DNA of 13,450 nucleotides. Origin: Myxococcales bacterium (lineage in GTDB: Bacteria; Myxococcota_A; Polyangia; Polyangiales; JADJMO01). Positions 1 through 9,236 of this stretch are shown here, piece by piece (position 1 is the first letter of the stretch; each line of letters opens with the position of its first letter). The stretch is taken from assembly GCA_021783935.1 (NCBI GenBank), contig JAJXTK010000091.1, positions 1 to 13,450 on the forward strand. Reading direction: 5' to 3'. The translations under genes and the position numbers were made by a program. The notes under the pieces are model-generated. The model was not told the DNA's origin and did no database searches. It saw nothing but the letters and a program-made list of their open reading frames with translations.

Positions 1-1
1 T

Positions 2-1369
2 GTTGAGTTGAAGGTGTTTGTCGAGGACGTGAAGCCGACCCTCGCGCCGGTGGCCGCCGCGGTGAAGGCCTGGGTCGCGCCGCAGGGGCTCGAGATCTCC
101 TTCCAGCCCGACAGCCACGCGTGGGACGGCACCTTCGCGAACAACGGCTGGATGCAAGAGTTCCCCGACCCGATGAGCAAGACCACGTGGGGCAACCACG
201 CGTGGGTCTCGCCGAAGCAGGCGCAGACGATGGGCGTCGTCGAGGGGGACGTGGTCGCCGTGACCGTCGGCGCCGCGTCGGCGAAGCTCCCGATCCTGAT
301 CGCGCCCGGCATGGCCGAGGGCGTGGTGGGCGTGATGCTGGGGCAGGGGCGCCGCGCGAAGGGGCGCGTGCAGGCGGGCGTCGGCGTCGACTGCTACCCG
401 CTGCGCACGAGCACCGCGCTCGGCTTCGCCGCCGGCAAGGCCGACAGGCAGGGCGACAAGGGGGTGCTCGCGCGCACGCAGGAGCACTTCAACACCGAGG
501 GGCGCCCGCTCGTGCGCGAGGGGACCCTCGAGGAGTTCAAGAAGAACCCCAAGTTCGTGAACGAGCTCGTCGAGGAGCACGCGCCGAACGAGTCGATGTG
601 GGTCGACCGCGACTACTCCAAGGGGCACAAGTGGGGCATGGCCATCGACCTCAACAGCTGCATCGGCTGTGGGGCCTGCATGATCGCCTGCCAGGCCGAG
701 AACAACATCCCGACCGTCGGCCAAGAGGGGGTGCTCTGGTCGCGCGAGATGCACTGGATCCGCGTCGACCGCTACTACGAGGGCTCGCCCGACGAGGCGC
801 GCGCGGTGATGCAGCCGATGCCGTGTCAGCAGTGCGAGGACGCGCCGTGCGAGGGGGTCTGCCCGGTCGGCGCGACGGCGCACAGCCCCGAGGGGCTGAA
901 CGACATGGCCTACAACCGCTGCATCGGCACGCGGTACTGCGCCAACAACTGCCCCTGGAAGGTCCGTCGCTTCAACTACTTCAACTACCAGAAGGGGCTC
1001 TCCGAGCAGAAGAAGATGCAGTTCAACCCCGACGTCACGGTGCGATCCCGTGGCGTCATGGAGAAGTGCACCTTCTGTGTCCAGCGCATCAACCACGCGA
1101 AGATCGAGGCGCACCGCGACGGCAAGGAGCACATCGACGACGGCGTGGTCAACACGGCCTGCGCGCAGGTGTGCCCGACGGCGGCCATCACCTTCGGCGA
1201 TCTCAACGACCCCAACGCGAAGGTCTTCCACAAGCACTGGTCGGTGCTCGCCTACGTGCTGCTCGAGGAGCTCAACACGCGCCCGCGCGTCTCCTACCTC
1301 GCGAAGATCCAGAACCCGCACCCTGAGCTGGAATCGGCCAAGCCGGCAGCCTCGGAGCACAAAGAATGA
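2..1369 (+). CDS. actB: ActB, Alternative Complex III iron-sulfur subunit (5' partial, C-terminal part)
   Basis: This is the C-terminal ~455 residues of the ACIII iron-sulfur subunit. The frame is open to the left edge (GTT GAG TTG...), so the TTG at position 8 is not the real start; the missing part should hold the molybdopterin-oxidoreductase-like domain, which in this family has lost its cofactor. Numbering from the TTG, residues ~1-130 look like the end of that domain (beta-rich, with GVVEGDVVAVTV). A ferredoxin-type domain follows, with cysteines at 218/221/224/228, 273/276/281/285, 305/311/315, 354/357 and 385/389. In the third group CIGTRYC has Thr308 where a four-cysteine motif would have Cys, leaving three ligands there. 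This fits the known ActB content of three [4Fe-4S] and one [3Fe-4S] cluster. It would act on the periplasmic side, relaying electrons from quinol at ActC toward the haem subunits. Its stop overlaps the actC start (ATGA). Confidence 0.93.
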   Translation, partial: VELKVFVEDVKPTLAPVAAAVKAWVAPQGLEISFQPDSHAWDGTFANNGWMQEFPDPMSKTTWGNHAWVSPKQAQTMGVVEGDVVAVTVGAASAKLPILIAPGMAEGVVGVMLGQGRRAKGRVQAGVGVDCYPLRTSTALGFAAGKADRQGDKGVLARTQEHFNTEGRPLVREGTLEEFKKNPKFVNELVEEHAPNESMWVDRDYSKGHKWGMAIDLNSCIGCGACMIACQAENNIPTVGQEGVLWSREMHWIRVDRYYEGSPDEARAVMQPMPCQQCEDAPCEGVCPVGATAHSPEGLNDMAYNRCIGTRYCANNCPWKVRRFNYFNYQKGLSEQKKMQFNPDVTVRSRGVMEKCTFCVQRINHAKIEAHRDGKEHIDDGVVNTACAQVCPTAAITFGDLNDPNAKVFHKHWSVLAYVLLEELNTRPRVSYLAKIQNPHPELESAKPAASEHKE

Positions 1370-2844
1370 GCGCCGCCCCCGTCGTTCCCATCCGCTCGGA
1401 CGTCGACGATCCGTCGATCCGCGCCCCGCTCGTCCTCGGCAAGCAGAACTTCGCGACGGTCTCGGACTCGGTCTCGCAGATCGTCGAGCGCAAGGCCCCG
1501 AAGACCTGGCTGCTGCTGCTCGGCCTCGCGGTCAGCATCCTCGCCATCCTCGGCGGGTCGCTGGTCGATCTGGTCAGCACCGGCATCGGCCGCTGGGGCA
1601 ACAACCAGCCGGTCGGCTGGGCCTGGGACATCACCGGGTTCGTCTTCTGGATCGGCATCGGCCACGCCGGCACGCTCATCAGCGCCATCCTCTTCCTGTT
1701 CCGGCAGAAGTGGCGCACGAGCATCAACCGCGCCGCCGAGGCGATGACGATCTTCGCCGTCATGGCGGCCGGCATCTACCCGGCCTTCCACGTCGGCCGC
1801 GTCTGGTTGCTCTACTGGGTCTTCCCGATCCCCAACCAGATGACGGTGTGGCCGAACTTCAAGTCGCCGCTGCTCTGGGACGTGTTCGCGGTGTCGACCT
1901 ACGCGACGGTCTCCATCCTCTTCTGGTTCGTGGGGCTCGTGCCGGACCTCGCCACGCTGCGCGATCGCGCCACCACGCGCACGCGCCAGATCGTGTTCGG
2001 CATCTTCGCGCTCGGCTGGCGCGGCTCGCATCGCCACTGGCTCAACTACGAGCGCGCCTACATGATCCTCGCGGGGCTGAGCACGCCGCTCGTCCTCTCG
2101 GTGCACACGATCGTCTCCTTCGACTTCGCCGTCTCGGTGCTCCCGGGCTGGCACACGACGATCTTCCCGCCGTACTTCGTCGCCGGCGCCGTCTTCTCGG
2201 GCTTCGCGATGGTCATCACGTTGATGGTGATCGTTCGCAAGGCCTTCGGTCTCGAGCACATGCTGACCATGCGGCACCTCGAGAACATGGCGAAGATCAT
2301 CCTCGCGACCGGCACCATGGTTGGTTACGCGTACGCGATGGAGTTCTTCATCGCGTGGTACTCCGGCAACGACTACGAGCGCTTTGCCTTCATCAACCGG
2401 GCGTTCGGGCCGTACAAGTGGGCCTACTGGACGATGGTCAGCTGCAACGTGTTCATCCCGCAGCTGTTCTGGTTCAAGAAGGTGCGCACCAGCATCCCCG
2501 CGATGTTCGTGATCTCGATCTTCGTGAACATCGGCATGTGGTTCGAGCGCTTCGTCATCATCGTGACGAGCCTCCACCGCGACTTCATCCCGTCGAGCTG
2601 GGGCTACTTCCGGCCGACGCTCATCGACATCTCGACGTTCTTCGGGACGTTCGGGCTGTTCCTCACGATGTTCCTCCTGTTCCTCAAGTTCCTGCCGTCG
2701 ATCGCGATGAGCGAGGTGAAGGGGGTCATGCCGGCCGCCGATCCGCACCATCACGGCGACCGCCACGAAGCCCACGAGGGGCTCGCCGGCGGGACGGGCA
2801 ACGAGGACCGCCACGAGTCGGATCCGGAGGTCGTCCATGCCTGA
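1366..2844 (+). CDS. actC: ActC, ACIII quinol-oxidising membrane subunit (NrfD/PsrC family)
   Basis: This 492-residue polytopic protein is the NrfD-like membrane subunit of ACIII, where quinol is bound and oxidised next to ActB. About ten hydrophobic segments are visible, roughly at 47-67, 91-113, 124-150, 169-194, 236-255, 266-290, 308-332, 351-370, 376-400 and 424-443. Polar residues inside or beside them (for example His100, His142, Asp172, His247, Asp253) are candidates for quinol or proton handling; I infer this from placement only. Family-typical stretches include GWAWDITGFVFWIGIGHAGT and MWFERFVIIVTSLHRD. The ATG start overlaps the actB stop by four bases, so the pair is probably translationally coupled. 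The C-terminal ~40 residues are hydrophilic and rich in His, Asp and Glu (including DPHHHGDRHEAHE), unlike the rest of the protein. Length and order agree with actC of other ACIII operons. Confidence 0.95.
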   Translation: MSAAPVVPIRSDVDDPSIRAPLVLGKQNFATVSDSVSQIVERKAPKTWLLLLGLAVSILAILGGSLVDLVSTGIGRWGNNQPVGWAWDITGFVFWIGIGHAGTLISAILFLFRQKWRTSINRAAEAMTIFAVMAAGIYPAFHVGRVWLLYWVFPIPNQMTVWPNFKSPLLWDVFAVSTYATVSILFWFVGLVPDLATLRDRATTRTRQIVFGIFALGWRGSHRHWLNYERAYMILAGLSTPLVLSVHTIVSFDFAVSVLPGWHTTIFPPYFVAGAVFSGFAMVITLMVIVRKAFGLEHMLTMRHLENMAKIILATGTMVGYAYAMEFFIAWYSGNDYERFAFINRAFGPYKWAYWTMVSCNVFIPQLFWFKKVRTSIPAMFVISIFVNIGMWFERFVIIVTSLHRDFIPSSWGYFRPTLIDISTFFGTFGLFLTMFLLFLKFLPSIAMSEVKGVMPAADPHHHGDRHEAHEGLAGGTGNEDRHESDPEVVHA

Positions 2845-3388
2845 GCCGAAGACGAAGTCGAGGAAGGCCCACGCCCTCGTCGGCTACTTCGACACCCCCG
2901 CGGATCTCTTCCACTGCTGCGAGACGCTGCGGGACGAGGGGTACAAGGACTTCGACGCGCACACGCCGTTCCCGGTGCACGGCCTCGAGCACGCGATGGG
3001 GCTGCGCCCCTCTCGCCTGCCGTGGATCGTGCTCGCCGCCGCGGCCTTCGGCCTGTCGAGCGCGTACCTCATGCAGTGGTGGATGGGCGGCGTCGACTAC
3101 CCGCTCAACATCTCGGGCAAGCCGTCGTTCGCGCTCCCCTCGTCGATCCCGATCATGTTCGAGCTGACGGTGCTCTGCTCCGCGTTCGGCACGTTCTTCG
3201 GAATGTGGGGGCTCAACCGGCTGCCTAGGTACTACGACCCGGTCATGAAGCACCCGTCGTTCGGTCGCGCGACCGACGACAAGTTCTTCATCGCCGTCGA
3301 GGCGAAGGAAGAGAAGTACGACCCCGAGGGCACGCGCGCGCTGCTCGAGAAGCTCGGGGCCAAGGAGCTGCTCGAGGTGGAGCCGTGA
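2837..3388 (+). CDS. actD: ActD, ACIII membrane subunit (DUF3341 family)
   Basis: This 183-residue protein matches the DUF3341 family, the ActD subunit of ACIII. The N-terminal ~58 residues form a soluble domain with YFDTPADL (17-24) and a conserved DAHTPFPVHGLEHAMG stretch (40-55). Two membrane helices follow (about 61-83 and 104-126), separated by a loop containing PLNISGKP. The C-terminus has GLNRLPRYYDPVMKHPSF and ATDDKFF, also typical of the family. The ATG at 2837 overlaps the end of actC by eight bases and has a GGAGG at 2826-2830, six bases upstream, which supports this start. ActD packs against ActC and ActF in the known complex and is thought to assist proton movement or stability; its precise role is not settled and nothing here resolves it. 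Confidence 0.93.
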   Translation: MPEPKTKSRKAHALVGYFDTPADLFHCCETLRDEGYKDFDAHTPFPVHGLEHAMGLRPSRLPWIVLAAAAFGLSSAYLMQWWMGGVDYPLNISGKPSFALPSSIPIMFELTVLCSAFGTFFGMWGLNRLPRYYDPVMKHPSFGRATDDKFFIAVEAKEEKYDPEGTRALLEKLGAKELLEVEP

Positions 3389-4029
3389 TGACGAAGTCGC
3401 GAGGCAACCTTCGGCTCCACTCGCGAGCCCCGACCATCATCGCTGCGCTCGGCCTGCTCGCCGCGGGGTGCCGCGGCCAGGTCAGCGCCGATCCGCCCTT
3501 CCACCTCGTGCCCGACATGGACTGGCAGCCGAAGTATCGCCCCGAGCAGGAGAGCGCGTTCTTCTCGGACGGCCGCACCATGCGCCAGCCGGTCGACGGC
3601 ACGGTCGCCGCGGGGCACCTCGACGCCGACGACGCCTGGTATCGAGGCGTCGACTCCGACGGCGTCTTCGTCGCGCGCGTGCCGGGCAAGGTCGACGAGA
3701 AGACCCTCGCCCGCGGGCAGGAGCGCTTCAACATCTACTGCGCCCCCTGCCACAGCCGCATCGGCGACGGCAAAGGGATGATCCCGCGGCGCACCAACTG
3801 GTTGGCCGCCGACCTCGCGCAGGATCGCCTGCGCGCGGCGCCCGACGGCCAAATCTTCGACACCATCTCCAACGGCAAGAACACGATGCCCGCCTATCGC
3901 GCCCAGGTCCCCGTCGCGGATCGCTGGGCGATCGTGGCCTGGGTGCGCGTCCTCCAGCGCAGCCAGCACGCCACGGCCGCCGACGTCCCGCCTGGCACCA
4001 ACATCGAGCCCGAGGGGGCGAATCCATGA
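3388..4029 (+). CDS. actE: ActE, ACIII monohaem cytochrome c lipoprotein
   Basis: ActE is a monohaem c-type cytochrome of ACIII, 213 residues from this start. The N-terminus has basic residues, a hydrophobic stretch and a lipobox LAAGC, so Cys28 should be lipidated and the protein anchored on the outer face of the membrane. The haem-binding CAPCH lies at 118-122 and the likely distal ligand is Met167 in NTMPAY. Two starts are possible: a GTG at 3385 or the ATG at 3388, which overlaps the actD stop as TGATG. I prefer the ATG; a GAGG at 3374-3377 could serve either one. ActE is expected to collect electrons from the ActB/ActA relay and pass them to the oxidase, here probably straight to the haem c domain on CoxB. 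The gene ends in an ATGA overlap with actF. Confidence 0.93.
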   Translation: MTKSRGNLRLHSRAPTIIAALGLLAAGCRGQVSADPPFHLVPDMDWQPKYRPEQESAFFSDGRTMRQPVDGTVAAGHLDADDAWYRGVDSDGVFVARVPGKVDEKTLARGQERFNIYCAPCHSRIGDGKGMIPRRTNWLAADLAQDRLRAAPDGQIFDTISNGKNTMPAYRAQVPVADRWAIVAWVRVLQRSQHATAADVPPGTNIEPEGANP

Positions 4030-5237
4030 GCGGCCAGGTCGTCAAGAACGGCGCGCGCGACGTCGCGAAGCTGACGCCCGAGCAAGCGAAGAGGGTCGTC
4101 ACCTTCGGGGCCGCCGCGGCGGTCGTCGGCCTCGGCGTCGCCGGCGCGGCCTACGCGGTCGACAGGCAGCGCTTCGCGTACTCCTACCTCGTCGGCTTCA
4201 TGTTCGTGACGACGATCGCGCTCGGCGCGCTGATGTTCGTGCTGATCCAGCACGTCACGCGCGCCGGCTGGTCGGTCGGGCCGCGCCGCCAGATGGAGTG
4301 GGTCAGCGGCATCCTGCCGTGGACCGTCGCGCTCTTCGTGCCGGTCGCGATGAACGCCCACACCCTCTACGAGGCGTGGATGGGCCCGCACGCCGCCGAG
4401 GACAAGGGGATCGCGAAGAAGCTCGGCTACCTCAACCCGCAGTTCTTCTTCATCCGCGCGGCGGTGTTCTTCTCCGCCTGGGCGCTCTTGGCCTGGTGGT
4501 TCGGCAAGACCTCGGCCGCGCTCGACGACAGCAAAGAGAGCAAGACGCTCACCAAGAAGATGCAGGCGGCGAGCGCCCCCGCCATCCTGGTGACGGCGCT
4601 GACCCTCACCTTCGCGGCCTTCGACTGGCTGATGAGCCTCGAGCCGAAGTGGTACTCGACGATCTTCGGCGTCTACATCTTCTCCGGGGGCTTCTGGTCG
4701 TCGCTCGCGCTGCTCGCGCTGATGACGATCTACCTGCAGGGCAAGGGCTTCTTCCAGAGGGTCTCGACCGTCGAGCACCGCCACGACATCGGCAAGCTGC
4801 TCTTCGGCTTCACCGTCTTCTGGGCCTACATCGCGTTCAGCCAGTTCTTCCTGATCTGGTACGCGAACATCCCGGAGGAGACGATCTTCTTCAAGCACCG
4901 TTGGGTCGAGTCCTGGCAGCAGGTCAGCATGCTGCTCCTGTTCGGGCACTTCGTGATCCCGTTCTTGTGGCTCATGCCGCGCACCATCAAGCGGAGCAAC
5001 GCCGGCCTGGCGATCGCCGCCGTCTGGTGCCTCGCGATGCACTACGTCGACATGTACTGGCTCGTGATGCCGAACCTCGATCACCAAGGCGCGCACTTCA
5101 CGTGGATCGACCTCGGCGGCCTGCTCGGGCCGGTGGGCGTCGCCGCCCTCGCGATCGCGCTGCGCGCGTCGAAGGGGAGCCTGTTCCCGGTGGGCGATCC
5201 GCGGCTGCCCGAGGCCGTGCGGCTGCAGAACCTTTAG
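4026..5237 (+). CDS. actF: ActF, ACIII polytopic membrane subunit (ActC-like)
   Basis: ActF is the second large membrane subunit of ACIII, a distant structural relative of ActC. The ATG at 4026 overlaps the actE stop (ATGA) and gives 403 residues. The frame stays open far upstream, but that part is an out-of-frame shadow of actE. About ten hydrophobic segments are present, including ~26-44, 52-76, 95-110, 142-159, 184-203, 209-236, 258-280, 298-317, 327-348 and 361-380. Family-typical motifs are FDWLMSLEPKWYSTIFGVY (199-217), WAYIAFSQFFLIWYANIPEE (266-285) and HYVDMYW (339-345). Conserved acidic and His residues in these helices are thought to form part of a proton path, but whether ACIII pumps protons through ActF is debated. 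The gene ends eight bases before the next ATG. Confidence 0.94.
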   Translation: MSGQVVKNGARDVAKLTPEQAKRVVTFGAAAAVVGLGVAGAAYAVDRQRFAYSYLVGFMFVTTIALGALMFVLIQHVTRAGWSVGPRRQMEWVSGILPWTVALFVPVAMNAHTLYEAWMGPHAAEDKGIAKKLGYLNPQFFFIRAAVFFSAWALLAWWFGKTSAALDDSKESKTLTKKMQAASAPAILVTALTLTFAAFDWLMSLEPKWYSTIFGVYIFSGGFWSSLALLALMTIYLQGKGFFQRVSTVEHRHDIGKLLFGFTVFWAYIAFSQFFLIWYANIPEETIFFKHRWVESWQQVSMLLLFGHFVIPFLWLMPRTIKRSNAGLAIAAVWCLAMHYVDMYWLVMPNLDHQGAHFTWIDLGGLLGPVGVAALAIALRASKGSLFPVGDPRLPEAVRLQNL

Positions 5238-5245
5238 GACCTCCG

Positions 5246-5761
5246 ATGAGCGAAGCAAACGCGCAGCACAGCGAGCACGGGGGCGAGCACGAGACGGAGC
5301 GCGACTCCGGCGTCGAGGACGCGATCGTCGAGGCCGACAAGCCCGACAACCGGCTCATCTTCGTCCTCGTCAACGTCGTCATCGTCGCGATCGTCGGCAT
5401 GGTCATCGCCGGCTGGCAGATCTTCATGTCGTCGATGGACGCCGAGATCGACAAGAAGGTCTGGAAGAACGCCAGCGGCGCCACCGAGCTCCGCGAGGCG
5501 CGCGCGCAGGAGGACGGCAGGCTCGGCCACTACCAGTGGGCGAGCCAGAAGGACGGCGTCGTCCGCGTGCCCGTCGCCCGCGCGAAGGAGCTCGTCCTGC
5601 GCGACTGGAACCTCCCCCGCGTCGCCCCCGCGCCGGTCGAGCCCGCCGCGTCGGCCGCGGCTTCGGCTGCTCCGAGCGCCTCCGCGTCCGCGGCGCCGAG
5701 CGCGTCGGCGGCCCCTTCGACGAGCAGCAAGCCCGCGACCAGCGCCTCGGTGAAGGGCTGA
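5246..5761 (+). CDS. Small single-helix membrane protein of unknown function between actF and sco
   Basis: This 171-residue protein sits eight bases after actF and four before the SCO gene, inside the respiratory operon. The ATG at 5246 follows a weak AGGAC at 5236-5240. The first ~34 residues are hydrophilic and acidic with three His. One membrane helix spans ~36-60. A conserved-looking soluble segment (~90-124) contains YQWASQKDGVVRVPVARAKE. From memory, ACIII/oxidase clusters of other phyla encode a small protein here with a similar Y-x-W...G-V-V-x-(I/V)-P-(I/V)-x-R-A-x-E-L pattern; I cannot search to confirm this. Residues ~128-168 are an Ala/Ser/Pro low-complexity tail, probably periplasmic if the N-terminus is inside. 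It may be an accessory ACIII subunit (comparable to the poorly defined ActG) or a copper/oxidase assembly factor. The context is strong, but function is unknown. Confidence 0.85.
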   Translation: MSEANAQHSEHGGEHETERDSGVEDAIVEADKPDNRLIFVLVNVVIVAIVGMVIAGWQIFMSSMDAEIDKKVWKNASGATELREARAQEDGRLGHYQWASQKDGVVRVPVARAKELVLRDWNLPRVAPAPVEPAASAAASAAPSASASAAPSASAAPSTSSKPATSASVKG

Positions 5762-5765
5762 TTCG

Positions 5766-6608
5766 ATGACCGGGCGGCTCGCGGTCGCGCTCTTGGCGCT
5801 CGGGCTCGTGACCTCGGTCACGCTCGCCCGCGCCGACGAGTTCAAGCCGACGCCGATCCTTCCGCAGGTCGCCAAGGGGATCGACATCGAAGACCGCCGC
5901 GGGGCCGTCGCGCCGAAGGGGCTCACCTTCACGAGCCAAGACGGCAAGACGGTCGCGCTCGGCGACTACTTCGATGGGCAGCACCCGGTGATCGTGGTGC
6001 TCGCCTACTACCAGTGCCCGATGCTCTGCACGTTGGTGCTCAACGGCCTGAAGTCCGGGCTCGCCGATCTCGCGTGGGCGCCGGGCAAGGAGTTCAAGGT
6101 CGTCACCGTCAGCTTCGATCCGCGCGACACGGTCGAGGCCGCGGCCAAGAAGCGTGCATCCTACGTGAAGTCGTACGGTCGCCCCGTCGGCGACCACGGC
6201 TGGGACTTCCTGGTCGGCGAGCAGGATCACGTCAAGCAGCTCGCCGACACGATCGGCTTTCGCTACCGCTGGGACGAAGACCAGAAGCAGTTCGCGCACG
6301 CCGCGGGCGCGTTCATCTTCACGCCCGACGGCCGCCTCTCGCAGGTGCTCAAGGGCATCACGTTCACCGAGCGCGACCTGCGCCTCGCGCTGACCGAGGC
6401 CTCCGCGGGCAAGCTCGGCTCCACGTGGGATCAGGTTCTGCTGCTCTGCTACCACTACGACCCCGACGCGGGGAACTACGTGCTGATGGGCGTCCGCATG
6501 ATGCAGATCGCGGGCGGCGTCACCGTGCTCCTCCTCGGTGGATGGCTCCTTCGCATGTGGCGCCGTGACCAGGCTCGCCACGTCACGCCCGCCGGAGACG
6601 TCGCATGA
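5766..6608 (+). CDS. SCO1/SenC-family copper chaperone for the CuA site of cytochrome oxidase
   Basis: This 280-residue thioredoxin-fold protein belongs to the SCO1/SenC family, which binds copper and helps load or reduce the CuA centre of CoxB. The family copper motif CPMLC gives Cys84 and Cys88, and the third ligand is probably His178 in FAHAAGAF. A signal peptide ending in ARA (cleavage near residue 23/24) would export it. Unlike the classic N-terminally anchored SCO proteins, it has a C-terminal membrane helix at ~247-264 followed by Arg-rich residues. The extra CYHYDP segment (228-233) before this helix is typical, as I recall, of the C-terminally anchored SCO proteins found in oxidase operons. 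The start is preceded by AAGGG at 5753-5757. The stop overlaps the coxB start (ATGA), linking chaperone and client translation. Confidence 0.92.
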   Translation: MTGRLAVALLALGLVTSVTLARADEFKPTPILPQVAKGIDIEDRRGAVAPKGLTFTSQDGKTVALGDYFDGQHPVIVVLAYYQCPMLCTLVLNGLKSGLADLAWAPGKEFKVVTVSFDPRDTVEAAAKKRASYVKSYGRPVGDHGWDFLVGEQDHVKQLADTIGFRYRWDEDQKQFAHAAGAFIFTPDGRLSQVLKGITFTERDLRLALTEASAGKLGSTWDQVLLLCYHYDPDAGNYVLMGVRMMQIAGGVTVLLLGGWLLRMWRRDQARHVTPAGDVA

Positions 6609-7576
6609 TCGCCCCCGAAACCGCCCCGTCCCACGAACCGATCCATCAAGGCACGTTCTGGCTCCCGAAGGCGAGCAGCACCCTCGCGCCCGGTGTCGAC
6701 CACGCTTGGGACGTCGTGATGTGGGTCTCCGTGTTCTTCTTCGTGATCGTCATCGGGACGATGGCGTACTTCATGTGGAAGTACCGCCGACGCACCGACA
6801 AGGACGAGACGAGCACCGTCGATCACAGCGCGAAGCTCGAGATCACCTGGACGATCCTGCCGCTCGTCATCGTGATGGGGCTCTTCTTCGTGGGGCTCAG
6901 CGGCTTCATGAACGCCTCCGTCGCGCCGTCCGACTCCTACGAGGTCCAGGTCACCGGCGAGCGCTGGCTGTGGACGTTCATCTACCCGAACGGGGCGATC
7001 TCGCCGAGCCGGCTGGTGGTGCCGAAGGGCAAGCCGGTGCGCATGGTCATGTCCTCGAAGGACGTGATCCACTCGTTCTACGTGCCCGAGTTCCGCATCA
7101 AGCGCGACGTGATCCCGGGCCAGTACACCTCGATCTGGTTCGAGGCGACCGAGGTCGGCAAGTACACGCTCGAGTGCGCCGAGTACTGCGGCACGGGCCA
7201 CTCGGACATGCTCGCGACGATCGAGGTCATGGAGCCCGAGCAGTTCAAGCAGTGGCTCGAGTCGGCGGGCGGCGACAAGAGCCTGCCGCCGGCCAAGCGC
7301 GGCGAGGCGCTGTTCAACAAGTGGCAGTGCAGCGCGTGCCACGCGCTCGACGGCAGTCGCAAGGTCGGCCCGTCGTTCAAGGGGCTCTACGGGCGCGAAG
7401 AGACGATGAGCGACGGCAGGGTCATCAAGGCCGACGAGAACTACCTGCGCGAGAGCATCCTGCTCTCGAACGCGAAGATCGTGAAGGGCTACGACCCCGT
7501 GATGCCCATCTTCAAGGACATGCTGAAGGACGACGACGTCAACGATCTCATCGCCTTCATCAAGGAGCAGAAGTGA
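6605..7576 (+). CDS. coxB: Cytochrome c oxidase subunit II with fused cytochrome c domain (caa3 type)
   Basis: CoxB accepts electrons into the oxidase. Two membrane helices (~37-58 and ~81-101) are followed by the cupredoxin domain. The CuA ligands are visible: His156 in VIHSFYVPEF, then Cys191, Glu193, Cys195, His199 and Met202 in CAEYCGTGHSDM. A covalently fused cytochrome c domain fills residues ~230-323, with the haem motif CSACH (242-246) and the likely axial Met300 in DPVMP. This fusion defines the caa3 type, so no separate soluble cytochrome c is needed between ActE and CuA. The ATG at 6605 overlaps the SCO stop and has a GGAG at 6594-6597. No cleavable signal peptide is apparent. At 323 residues the length is normal for a caa3 subunit II. 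Confidence 0.97.
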   Translation: MIAPETAPSHEPIHQGTFWLPKASSTLAPGVDHAWDVVMWVSVFFFVIVIGTMAYFMWKYRRRTDKDETSTVDHSAKLEITWTILPLVIVMGLFFVGLSGFMNASVAPSDSYEVQVTGERWLWTFIYPNGAISPSRLVVPKGKPVRMVMSSKDVIHSFYVPEFRIKRDVIPGQYTSIWFEATEVGKYTLECAEYCGTGHSDMLATIEVMEPEQFKQWLESAGGDKSLPPAKRGEALFNKWQCSACHALDGSRKVGPSFKGLYGREETMSDGRVIKADENYLRESILLSNAKIVKGYDPVMPIFKDMLKDDDVNDLIAFIKEQK

Positions 7577-7604
7577 TCCGGTCGGGCCTCCCCGCCGCCT
7601 TCGC

Positions 7605-7608
7605 GGAG
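7605..7608 (+). promoter_or_regulatory. Ribosome binding site deciding the coxA start
   Basis: A GGAG at 7605-7608 lies five bases before the ATG at 7614. An alternative in-frame GTG at 7608 would sit inside this site, so the ATG is the better start. It lies in the 37-base spacer after coxB, the longest gap inside the cox operon. Confidence 0.6.
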
Positions 7609-7613
7609 TGAAC

Positions 7614-9232
<1,619 letters not shown>

Positions 9233-9236
<4 letters not shown>

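Noticed and set aside
8..10. TTG as a start codon for the left-edge gene
   Set aside because: The frame stays open to the window edge and the protein begins in the middle of a known domain, so the gene starts outside the window.
1294..2838. 514-codon open frame on the minus strand opposite actC
   Set aside because: Its translation is Arg/Asp/Glu/His-rich low complexity with no recognisable domain, and it lies fully opposite a well-recognised gene; GC-rich third positions keep this antisense frame free of stops.
1050..3167. Long + strand frame of 705 codons out of frame with actB/actC/actD
   Set aside because: It crosses three recognised genes in the wrong frame and its translation is Arg/Pro/His low complexity; it is not a fusion gene.
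3468..4025. Upstream extension of the actF frame
   Set aside because: The added residues are Arg-rich shadow sequence of actE; the ATG at 4026 overlapping the actE stop gives the family-typical N-terminus.
3894..5258. 454-codon minus-strand open frame opposite actE/actF
   Set aside because: Same charged low-complexity composition, no domain, and fully antisense to actE/actF.
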